Source: Cribrihabitans_A pelagius (GTDB lineage: Bacteria > Pseudomonadota > Alphaproteobacteria > Rhodobacterales > Rhodobacteraceae). From it: a DNA stretch of 62,469 nucleotides. The stretch covers positions 1 to 62,469 of the forward strand of contig NZ_JBMERR010000026.1 in NCBI RefSeq assembly GCF_048820915.1, given 5' to 3'. This document shows, piece by piece, positions 8,291-15,594 of this stretch. A program made the position numbers and the translations under genes. Position 1 is the stretch's first letter; each line of letters opens with the position of its first letter. The notes beneath the pieces are model-generated. The model searched no databases. It was not told where the DNA came from and saw only the letters and a list, made by a program, of their open reading frames with translations.

Positions 8291-9268
8291 ATGCAAACCC
8301 CCGTCTTCCTCGACCACCTGCCTGACATTTCCACCGTCACCGGGCGCAAGCCCGAGCTCTACCGGCTGGCCCGCAACCGGGCGCTGGCCGATGTGCAGCT
8401 GGATGACAGTATTGCCTGGCACGACCGCAGCAGCTGTGCCGCCTGCGGCGAGGACATCGCAAAAAGCCGGATATTCAGCCGTAATTTCCTGCCCTTCCAC
8501 CGCTGCCAGGGCTGCAACAGCATCTATTCCGCAAAAGTGCCTGCCCAGCAGGTGCTGGACCGGCTGCGCCAGGAGCTGCCCGCGGTCTTGCCGCAGGACA
8601 GCGGGCAGGACCGCGATTTCGAGTTTATCTCGCTGCTGAACTGGATCAGCCTGACAGAAGCCCGGAGCGAAAGCCGGCTGGAAACGGTTCTCGATTACCG
8701 CTTCTGCTCTCAGGCGCCCGGCTTCGAAAACGCCGCCAGCCGCCTCAGCCACAAACGCAGCTGGCACTTCCTGCCGCTGGAAACCGGTGCCGGAGACGGT
8801 TACGGGCAGCTGCGGCAGGTTCTGCGCGAACACGCGCCCAAGGCAGTGCTGGTGCAGGCGGAAATGGACCGGGTGGCGGACCCCGCTCAGCTGCTGCGCA
8901 CCATTCGCGACAACGCCGCCAAAGGCACCATTGTCTTCGTCGGCACCTCCTGCGCCGACGGGCTGGAGTATGAAATCCTGGGCGCGGATTCCCCCAGCTT
9001 CATCCCGCTGGACCGGCTCAACCTGTTTTCCGTCAAGGGCTTCGAGACGCTGGCCCGGGACACCGGCTTCACCATCCTCGAGGCTTCCACCCCCGGCCGC
9101 CGCGATGCGGTGCTGCTGGAACAGCATTTCAACAGCGCGCAGAACGACCACATCCCCTTCTGGTCGAGCTTCTTCCGGGAGGCCGGCAAGGACCGGCTGC
9201 GCGATCTGCAAATCCTGCTTCAGCGCAGCCTGAAATCCGGCGTGATGCGCTTTGCCCTCCAAACCTAA
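8291..9268 (+). CDS. Methyltransferase-like protein with N-terminal zinc-binding motif
   Basis: 325 residues, ATG 14 bp after the Gfo/Idh stop. Residues 49-77 contain CAACGED and CQGC, a four-cysteine zinc ribbon like that preceding sugar C-methyltransferases. The later part has LETGAGDGYGQL, a possible SAM-binding glycine motif, and RLNLFSVKGFETLARDTGF, which is typical of the HLNLFSxESLxxLLxxxGF segment in class I methyltransferases. The core SAM motif is unusual, so activity is not certain. Position in the operon suggests modification of the sugar made by its neighbours. Alternative: a degenerate or regulatory methyltransferase homologue. Confidence 0.6.
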   Translation: MQTPVFLDHLPDISTVTGRKPELYRLARNRALADVQLDDSIAWHDRSSCAACGEDIAKSRIFSRNFLPFHRCQGCNSIYSAKVPAQQVLDRLRQELPAVLPQDSGQDRDFEFISLLNWISLTEARSESRLETVLDYRFCSQAPGFENAASRLSHKRSWHFLPLETGAGDGYGQLRQVLREHAPKAVLVQAEMDRVADPAQLLRTIRDNAAKGTIVFVGTSCADGLEYEILGADSPSFIPLDRLNLFSVKGFETLARDTGFTILEASTPGRRDAVLLEQHFNSAQNDHIPFWSSFFREAGKDRLRDLQILLQRSLKSGVMRFALQT

Positions 9269-9284
9269 CAGGACTTCCCGCACA

Positions 9285-9911
9285 ATGACTGCCCTTTTCC
9301 CGACGGCCCCCTTCGACAGCTGCGCCGGTTTTGCCTCCGAATATTTCGCCACCCTGGCTGCCGCGGTGCAGGCCAGCGACCTGAGCGTGCTGGACAAGAT
9401 CGCCGCCCTGGTCAAAGAAACCATCAGCAATGGCAACTTCATCTACATCTGCGGCAACGGCGGCTCCGCCGGTATCGCCAACCATTCGCTGTGCGACTTT
9501 TTGAAATGCGTGCGCACCGACACCGAGCTGATGCCCCGGGTGATGTCGCTGGCCGCCCATACCGAGATGAATTCGGCGCTGGCCAATGACATCTCCTATG
9601 ACGAGGTCTTTGCCTACCAGCTGCAATCGATGGGCCGCCCCGGCGACCTGGTCTGGACCGTCAGCTCCTCCGGCGATTCCGAAAACGTGGTGCGCGCCCT
9701 GCAGGTGGCCCGCGAAAAGGGCATGGCCTCGATTTCCTTCACCGGTTTCTCCGGCGGCCGCTCGCGCGAGCTGGCGGATCTGAACGCCCATGTGAACGCG
9801 CAGAACTACGGCGTGGTGGAAGACATCCACATGGCGTTCATCCACATCCTGACCCAGTACCTGCGCATGACCAACATGGACGCAAACCTGATCGCAGAGC
9901 GGAAATTCTGA
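9285..9911 (+). CDS. SIS-domain sugar-phosphate isomerase (GmhA-like)
   Basis: 208 residues, ATG at 9285 with AGGA upstream. YICGNGGSAGIANHSLCDF (around residue 56) matches the phosphate-binding loop of GmhA sedoheptulose-7-phosphate isomerases (CGNGGSAADAQH form), and VSSSGDSENVVRALQVAREKG is the second SIS motif. GmhA enzymes convert sedoheptulose-7-P to heptose-7-P; related SIS proteins isomerise other ketose/aldose phosphates. The GmhA glutamate/histidine positions are partly changed (IANHSLCDF), so a different substrate is possible. It sits between the methyltransferase-like gene and an IMPase-type phosphatase (3 bp gap). No GmhB or HldE homologue is present in the window. Confidence 0.82.
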   Translation: MTALFPTAPFDSCAGFASEYFATLAAAVQASDLSVLDKIAALVKETISNGNFIYICGNGGSAGIANHSLCDFLKCVRTDTELMPRVMSLAAHTEMNSALANDISYDEVFAYQLQSMGRPGDLVWTVSSSGDSENVVRALQVAREKGMASISFTGFSGGRSRELADLNAHVNAQNYGVVEDIHMAFIHILTQYLRMTNMDANLIAERKF

Positions 9912-9914
9912 CGC

Positions 9915-10727
9915 ATGGGCACGGACCTGCCCGCGGGGCTGCACGACGCTCTCTGCAGCCTCCTGCCGCTCCTGGTGCAGGAGATCTTTGCCCAGGAGGC
10001 CGTCACCCGGGACAAGGGCAGCGACGGGCTGGACCTGGTCACCTCGATCGATCTGGCCATGCAGGCCCGGCTCGAGCAGGAGCTGGCGGCGCTGCTGCCC
10101 GGCTCCGCGGTGGCGGGCGAGGAAGGCTTTGCCGCCATCACCGGTGATGGCCCCTGCTGGCTGGTGGATCCGCTCGACGGCACGGTGAACTTTGTCGCCG
10201 GCCTGCCCGCCTACGGCGTGGCGGTGGTGCTGCTGGCGGCCGGGGAACCGGTCCTGGCCGCCGTCTATGACGTGCCGCAGAAGGATCTTTACTCCGCCGT
10301 GGCCGGGCACGGCGCCTTCCTGAACGGGGCACCGCTGCAACCGCGCGCCCACAAGGCCCGGCTGGCGGTGGTGTCCTCCGGCCTGCTGAAGGATCTGGCC
10401 GCCCGCGCCCCCGGCGCCCTCGGGGAGCTGCTCGGCGCCTTCAAGCTGCGCAACTTCGGCAGCCAGGCGCTGCATCTTTGCTATGCGGCCGCCGGCCGGG
10501 TCAGCCTGGTGGCCAGCCGCGAGGCCAAGGGCTGGGACGACATGGCCGGCGCGCTCATCGCCCGCGAGGCCGGGCTTGCCTATGGCAGCTACCGCCCGGC
10601 CGTCCCGGAGCGCCCCGGCCCGGCCATTGATGCGGATCAGCACAGCCTCTGCGCCGCCCCCGGCCTGTTTGACAGCTTCGCCCCCCTCTTTGCCCGCGCG
10701 GCCGCCGCCCCCGGCGCCCCAGACTAA
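9915..10727 (+). CDS. Inositol-monophosphatase-family sugar phosphatase
   Basis: 270 residues starting 3 bp after the isomerase gene. The Mg2+-binding motifs of the family are all present: GEEGF near residue 60, WLVDPLDGTVNF near 78, and WDDMAGALIAREAG near 206. Family members remove phosphate from inositol-1-P, histidinol-P, PAP and various sugar phosphates. In this operon it would most simply dephosphorylate the product of the SIS isomerase before activation by the next gene, the cytidylyltransferase, as a dedicated phosphatase does in the Kdo and sialic acid routes. An alternative is removal of PAP, the by-product of the sulfotransferases, since CysQ belongs to the same superfamily. Confidence 0.85.
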   Translation: MGTDLPAGLHDALCSLLPLLVQEIFAQEAVTRDKGSDGLDLVTSIDLAMQARLEQELAALLPGSAVAGEEGFAAITGDGPCWLVDPLDGTVNFVAGLPAYGVAVVLLAAGEPVLAAVYDVPQKDLYSAVAGHGAFLNGAPLQPRAHKARLAVVSSGLLKDLAARAPGALGELLGAFKLRNFGSQALHLCYAAAGRVSLVASREAKGWDDMAGALIAREAGLAYGSYRPAVPERPGPAIDADQHSLCAAPGLFDSFAPLFARAAAAPGAPD

Positions 10728-10737
10728 GGACAGCCCC

Positions 10738-11406
10738 ATGAAAACCGTCGCCATGATCCCCGCCCGCATGGGCAGCCAGCGCCTGAAGAAGAAGAACCTC
10801 GCGCCGCTGGCGGGCCAGCCGCTGATCACCCATGCGGTCGAAAAATGCCGGGCCGCAGGCCTGTTCGACGAGATCTACATCAACTCGGAAAACGCCGAAT
10901 TCGGCCAGTTCGCGGAACAGTACGGCATCAAGTTCTACCAGCGCCCCGAAGAGCTGGGCAATTCCGTCGCCACCTCCGAGCAGTTTGTCTACGACTTCCT
11001 GAAGAACGTGGACTGCGACCTGCTGATCCAGGTGCATTCGATCGCGCCGCTGCTGAGCGCCGCGGAGGTGCAGTCCTTTGCCGAGGCCTTCATCGCCTCC
11101 GACGCCGACGTGATGCTCTCCTGCATCGAGGACCAGATCGAGGTGGCCTATCAGGACGCGCCGGTCAATTTCACCTTTGCCGAAAAAACCAACTCGCAGG
11201 AGCTCAAGCCGACCCAGCGGGTGACCTGGTCGATCACCGGCTGGCGCGCAAAACCCTACATCGGCGCGGTCGAGGCGGGCGGCATCGGCACCTACAACGG
11301 CAAAATCGCCTTCTACCCGGTTGACCCGATCTCCGGTCATGTGATCAAGACCCAGCAGGATCTCGACATTGCCGAAGCGCTGCTGAGCGTGCTCGGAAAG
11401 AAATAA
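10738..11406 (+). CDS. CMP-sugar-type cytidylyltransferase (NeuA/KdsB family)
   Basis: 222 residues; ATG at 10738, 10 bp after the phosphatase gene. MIPARMGSQRLKKKNLAPL is the IPAR-(G/M)-GSxRxxxKN CTP-binding signature of acylneuraminate/Kdo cytidylyltransferases; QVHSIAPLLSAAEV corresponds to the usual QPTSPLL segment, and FYPVDPISGHVIKTQQDLDIAE to the C-terminal Asp-containing motif. The product should be a CMP-activated sugar, but no NeuB, PseI or KdsA condensing enzyme is visible, so the sugar cannot be named. The presence of DUF115/MAF-type and KpsC-like domains downstream, families that use CMP-sugars, supports the assignment. Confidence 0.82.
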   Translation: MKTVAMIPARMGSQRLKKKNLAPLAGQPLITHAVEKCRAAGLFDEIYINSENAEFGQFAEQYGIKFYQRPEELGNSVATSEQFVYDFLKNVDCDLLIQVHSIAPLLSAAEVQSFAEAFIASDADVMLSCIEDQIEVAYQDAPVNFTFAEKTNSQELKPTQRVTWSITGWRAKPYIGAVEAGGIGTYNGKIAFYPVDPISGHVIKTQQDLDIAEALLSVLGKK

Positions 11407-11430
11407 GACAATAAGACAGGCGGGCGGGCC

Positions 11431-12351
11431 ATGCAGGTACTGGTATCCAACATCATGATGCTGAACGAGCGGGAGCGCTTCGACGCGCTGCTGCGCGCGC
11501 GCGGCGCAGAGCCCATCTGGCCCGCGGTGGACCAGTTCATGGGCGAGGCGCAATGCCTTGAACTGGCCGGGCAGTTCGACGGCTGGCTGGCCGGCGACGA
11601 CCAGATCACGGCAGCGGTGCTGGAGGCCTGCCTGCCGCGGCTCAAGGTGATCTCGAAATGGGGCACCGGCATCGACTCGATCGACCTGGCGGCCGCCAGG
11701 CGGCTCGGGGTGCCGGTCTGCAATTCGCCCGGGGCCTTCCGCGATGCGGTCAGCGAATATGCCATGGGGCTGCTGCTGGCGGCGACCCGGCGGCTGGCCC
11801 GCACCGACCGGCTGGTGCGCCAGGGCGGCTGGCCCAAGGGCCGCTTCCCCGGCCTCACCGGCAAGACCATGGCGGTGGTCGGCTATGGCGCCATCGGCCA
11901 GGGCGTGGGCCAGCGCGCCCGCGGCTTCGGCATGCAGGTGATTGCCCATGACCCCTATATGGACAGCGCGCCGGACGGCACCGCCCTGATCTCCTTCGAT
12001 CAGCTGCTGGCGGAGGCGGATGTGATCTGCCTGTGCTGCAACCAGACCGCGGACAACCACCACCTGCTGAACGGCGCTGCCTTCGAGCGCGCCCGGGACG
12101 GGGTGATCGTGGTCAATGTCGCCCGCGGCGGGCTGATCGACGAGGCCGCGCTGGCGGCCGGGCTGCGCTCGGGCAAGATCGGCGCGGCGGCGCTGGATGT
12201 CTTCGAGAGCGAACCGCTGCCGCAGGACCATCCCTTGCTGCAATTCGAGAATGTCGCGGTGTCGAGCCACAACGCCAACAGCACCATCGAGGCGATCGAA
12301 TACGTGCATGCCAATACGCTCGAGAACCTGTTCAAGCATCTGACTGCCTGA
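11431..12351 (+). CDS. D-isomer-specific 2-hydroxyacid dehydrogenase
   Basis: 306 residues. VVGYGAIGQGVGQRARGFGM is the NAD-binding fingerprint, VNVARGGLIDEAAL supplies the catalytic Arg, DVFESEPLPQDHPL the Glu, and VSSHNANS the His of the family's triad. It resembles phosphoglycerate dehydrogenase but lacks the C-terminal ACT domain. Family members interconvert 2-hydroxy and 2-oxo acids. Between a cytidylyltransferase gene and a DUF115 gene (3 bp gap), it probably acts on a sugar acid or on a glycerate-type substituent of the polysaccharide. That role is inference. Confidence 0.85.
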   Translation: MQVLVSNIMMLNERERFDALLRARGAEPIWPAVDQFMGEAQCLELAGQFDGWLAGDDQITAAVLEACLPRLKVISKWGTGIDSIDLAAARRLGVPVCNSPGAFRDAVSEYAMGLLLAATRRLARTDRLVRQGGWPKGRFPGLTGKTMAVVGYGAIGQGVGQRARGFGMQVIAHDPYMDSAPDGTALISFDQLLAEADVICLCCNQTADNHHLLNGAAFERARDGVIVVNVARGGLIDEAALAAGLRSGKIGAAALDVFESEPLPQDHPLLQFENVAVSSHNANSTIEAIEYVHANTLENLFKHLTA

Positions 12352-12354
12352 GCG

Positions 12355-14655
12355 GTGCTTCCGATGCATGGCCGCGGCATAAGACACCGTCTGCAGGGGT
12401 ATATCCCCGGCCCGGGCGCCGATGCCGCCAATGCCTTCGACGTGCAGGCCTGGGCCCGGGCCAGCGCGCTCGGCGCCTTTGGCGTGGAGCTCTGTGTCTT
12501 TCAGGGCGCCGTGAGTGTCAGCCTGCGCCAGATCAGGCCGGACGGCAGCCACCACGAATACTGCCGCCTGGCCTGCCCGGAGCCGGGATCGGCCTTCAGC
12601 CCGCCGATTGCCACCGCGCAGACAGAGGGCGTGCTGCTGCCGGTCATCGAAAGCGCCTCCCCGGACGCGGTCTTCGATCTCTGCTTCGGCACCAACGAAG
12701 CCCCGCCGCTGCCCGCGGCCAGGACCGCCTTCATCCTCGAAGGCACCGGCCCGGAGCTGGCGGCGGCGGCGGCGGCCTTTGGCCGTTTCCAGGAGGAGCA
12801 CGCGCCGCACGGCGCCGCGGAAGCGGGGCATCTGCTGCTCATGAACAACGGCCCCGCCGCGGCTCCGCAGGCTGCTGAAAACCGGGCCGCCGCAGACGCG
12901 GCCGGCGGCCTCACCTGGATCGCCAATGACGCCACCGGCCTGCCCGGCACCAGCCGCGGCCTCTACGAGGCCTGCTACGGCAGCCTGGCGGAAGAGGGCT
13001 TCACCCATCTCTGCCTGTTGCGCGAGGGGCAGCCGCCGCATGCCGAGATGTTCGCCCGCGCGGCCGCCTTCATGCGTTTCCTGCGGCCCGGGTTCCTGCT
13101 CTGCGCCCCGCCCGCGGCCAGCGGCGCAGAGGCGCCCGGCAGGCCGGCGGGCTGGGTCTGGGACTGGGGCTGCCTGGAGGTGCGCGACGTGCACCGCAAC
13201 GGGCTGCCCTGCCCGTTCCCGCTTGCGCTGGCGGAACGCGAATACAGCACCCGCCTGCAGCGCGCGGGCCTGACGCCGGCCGCCCCGCTGTCCTTCCTGC
13301 CGTCCCCGCCCGCGGCTTCAGCTCCCCCCGGCTATGGCGCAGAGCTGACCCTCCGGGCCCTGCAGGGAGAGCTGACGGATCCGAAGGCCCTGCAAAGCGA
13401 ATTTTCCGCGTCGGTACGCGGCCGTCTCGATGCCGCAGGCGCAGAAGGCGCCTGGGCGCTGATGGATGAGATGGAGGCCTTCCTGGCCGGGCCGGAAGCA
13501 ATGGTCCTGCCCGCGCGCCGCCCGGCCCTGCCGCCCCTGCGCGCCCCGTTCCGGTCCTGGCGGCTGCACCGCCGCCTGCGGCGGCAGTCCCAAGCCCTCG
13601 CCCGCCTGCCGCAGCTCGCCGAAGACTGCGCCGCCGCCCGGGCGCGCCTGGGCACCATTGCCTATTGGTCGCAGGTGAGCGGCAACCGCCCGCCCGCCGA
13701 TCCCGCCCTGACCGGTTCCGCCCTGGCCGGCCCCGGCCTGGACGCCGCCGCCCAGCAGCAGGGCCTGGCGGCGCTGCACCTCAAGGCCGACAGCCGCCAC
13801 CGCAGCCAGCAGGCCGCCTGGGCCGGGCAGTTCGGCGCGCTGGAGCAGCGGCTGCAGCACAACCGCCTGCTCGACACCGCCCGGGCCCATGCCGACCAGG
13901 ACCGGGCCAGCGGCATCCTGCTGAGCCTGCTGCGCAACCGCCACAAGGGCGCGCGCGCGGTGATCGTCGGCAACGGCCCCAGCCTGCGGGTCTCCGACCT
14001 GGAGCGGCTGCAGGACAGCGTGACCTTCGCCTCCAACAAGATCTACCTCGCCTATGAGGACACCGCCTGGCGGCCGGCCTACTACTCGGTCGAGGACCAC
14101 CTGGTGATCCAGAACAACTGGGAGCGGATCAGCGGGCTGGAGGGCAGCCTGAAGATCTTCCCGGCCAATGTGCGCGACTTCGGCTACCACGCCGCCGACA
14201 CCGTCTTTGTGCCCTTCCGCCCGCCGCGCTCCTTTGCGGACCCGCTGTCGGACCCGGATTTCCCGGCGTTCAGCGAGGATCTCAGCCACGGCATCTGCTG
14301 GGGCTCGACCATCGTCTACAGCCAGATCCAGATGGCGCTGTTCATGGGCTGCGCGGAGATCGTGCTGATCGGGCTCGACCACAGCTACGTGCTGCCCGGC
14401 GAGAAACAGGGCAACACCTATCTGCACGCGGGCGAGCAGAACCACTTCCACCCCGGCTACCGGGAGGCCGGCGAGCGCTGGCACCAGCCGAACCTGGAGG
14501 TGCTCGAGGTCTCCTATGCCCGCGCCCGCGAGCGCTGCGCCGCACGCGGTGTGCGCATTCTGAACGCCTCGCGCCGGACCCGGCTCGAGGTTTTCGAGCG
14601 GGCCGATTTTGACAGCCTGTTCCCGCTGGAAACACCGGAAAAGGAAACCGCATGA
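12355..14655 (+). CDS. Degenerate GlfT2-like GT2 domain fused to a DUF115 (MAF/GT42-like) domain
   Basis: 766 residues from GTG 12355; an ATG at 12364 is equally possible, neither with a clear ribosome binding site. Its whole length aligns by eye with the gene at 15595. The N-terminal beta-sandwich and GT2 region (to about 380) have lost catalytic residues: the DDD of the paralogue is REG here (CLLREGQPPHAEM), the KMDD acid pair is ALAERE, and the His-Asp-Asp motif is missing. The C-terminal domain (about 527-750) is intact: VIVGNGPSLRVSDLERL, NKIYLAYED, YYSVEDHLV, GICWGSTIVYSQIQMALFMG, IGLDHSYVLPG. This layout resembles MAF flagellin glycosyltransferases and GT42 sialyltransferases, which use CMP-sugars. 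The stop overlaps the next start by 4 bp. Possibly a single-function CMP-sugar transferase with a structural GT2 remnant. Confidence 0.75.
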   Translation: MLPMHGRGIRHRLQGYIPGPGADAANAFDVQAWARASALGAFGVELCVFQGAVSVSLRQIRPDGSHHEYCRLACPEPGSAFSPPIATAQTEGVLLPVIESASPDAVFDLCFGTNEAPPLPAARTAFILEGTGPELAAAAAAFGRFQEEHAPHGAAEAGHLLLMNNGPAAAPQAAENRAAADAAGGLTWIANDATGLPGTSRGLYEACYGSLAEEGFTHLCLLREGQPPHAEMFARAAAFMRFLRPGFLLCAPPAASGAEAPGRPAGWVWDWGCLEVRDVHRNGLPCPFPLALAEREYSTRLQRAGLTPAAPLSFLPSPPAASAPPGYGAELTLRALQGELTDPKALQSEFSASVRGRLDAAGAEGAWALMDEMEAFLAGPEAMVLPARRPALPPLRAPFRSWRLHRRLRRQSQALARLPQLAEDCAAARARLGTIAYWSQVSGNRPPADPALTGSALAGPGLDAAAQQQGLAALHLKADSRHRSQQAAWAGQFGALEQRLQHNRLLDTARAHADQDRASGILLSLLRNRHKGARAVIVGNGPSLRVSDLERLQDSVTFASNKIYLAYEDTAWRPAYYSVEDHLVIQNNWERISGLEGSLKIFPANVRDFGYHAADTVFVPFRPPRSFADPLSDPDFPAFSEDLSHGICWGSTIVYSQIQMALFMGCAEIVLIGLDHSYVLPGEKQGNTYLHAGEQNHFHPGYREAGERWHQPNLEVLEVSYARARERCAARGVRILNASRRTRLEVFERADFDSLFPLETPEKETA

Positions 14656-15536
14656 CCGCCGCCGTCTTTGACAGCCGCAGCTGCACCCTGGGCGAGGGCC
14701 CGCTCTGGCACCCGCTGCGGCAGCAATTGTTCTGGTTCGACATCATGAACTGCACGCTGCTGTCGCGCCGCGGGGGGCAGGCGCTGGAGTGGCAATTCGG
14801 CCGCCACGTGAGCGCCGCAGGCTGGATCGACGGCACCCGGCTGCTGATCGCCGGCGAAACCGGCCTCAGCCGTTTCGACCTGGAGACCGGCACCGAGGAG
14901 ATGCTCTGCGAAATCGAGGCGGACACTCCGGCGACCCGCTCCAACGACGGCCGCGCCGACCCCTGGGGCGGTTTCTGGATGGGCACCATGGGCAAGGCGG
15001 GCGAGCCGGGCCTGGGCAGGCTGTACCGCTGGGCCCGGGGCGAGCTGCGGGAGCTGGACAGCGGCCTGACCACCCCGAATGCAATCTGTTTCGACCAGGC
15101 CCGCGCCTGCGCCTATTACAGCGACACCCGGACCCGGATCATCTGGCGCCAGCCGGTCGACCCGGACACCGGCTGGCCGGCCGGGGACAAGGCGGTCTTT
15201 CTCGACCTGCGCGCCACCGCAGAGGACCCCGAACACAAGCCCGATGGCGCCGTCATCGACAGCGAAGGCTGCCTGTGGAGCGCGCAATGGGGCTCGGCCC
15301 GGGTGGCGCGCTACAGCCCGGAGGGCCGCTTCCTGAGCGCCGTCGCGCTGCCCACCGGCCATACCTCCTGCCCCGCCTTCGGCGGCCCGGATCTCACCAC
15401 GCTTTATGTCACCACCGCCCGCCAGAAACTGCCCGCAGAGCGGGCAGACTGGCAGGCAACGGCCGGCCAAACCTTTGCCGCAGAGACTGCGGTCCATGGT
15501 CTCCCGGAACCCCGGGTGCTATGGCAGCCCCGGTAA
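14652..15536 (+). CDS. SMP-30/gluconolactonase-family lactonase
   Basis: 294 residues; the ATG overlaps the preceding stop (ATGA), implying translational coupling. CTLGEGPLWHPLRQQLFWFD places the metal-binding Glu near residue 14; SNDGRADPWGGFWMGTMG, TTPNAICFD and KPDGAVIDSEGCLWSAQWG carry the conserved Asn and Asp ligands of the six-bladed SMP-30 propeller. Family members hydrolyse sugar lactones such as gluconolactone or arabinonolactone using a divalent metal. In this operon it may hydrolyse a lactone formed by the Gfo/Idh oxidoreductase, giving an aldonic acid. The family is well supported; the role is inferred. Confidence 0.88.
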   Translation: MTAAVFDSRSCTLGEGPLWHPLRQQLFWFDIMNCTLLSRRGGQALEWQFGRHVSAAGWIDGTRLLIAGETGLSRFDLETGTEEMLCEIEADTPATRSNDGRADPWGGFWMGTMGKAGEPGLGRLYRWARGELRELDSGLTTPNAICFDQARACAYYSDTRTRIIWRQPVDPDTGWPAGDKAVFLDLRATAEDPEHKPDGAVIDSEGCLWSAQWGSARVARYSPEGRFLSAVALPTGHTSCPAFGGPDLTTLYVTTARQKLPAERADWQATAGQTFAAETAVHGLPEPRVLWQPR

Positions 15537-15594
15537 CAAGAGACAGGTCCGGCCCGCCCCCGCGGCCTGCAAACCATGAGTGCAGTGTAAACCA

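Noticed and set aside
10555..13194. Minus-strand open frame of nearly 880 codons across four genes
   Set aside because: Antisense of the cytidylyltransferase, dehydrogenase and DUF115 genes; no domain and it would cross conserved genes.
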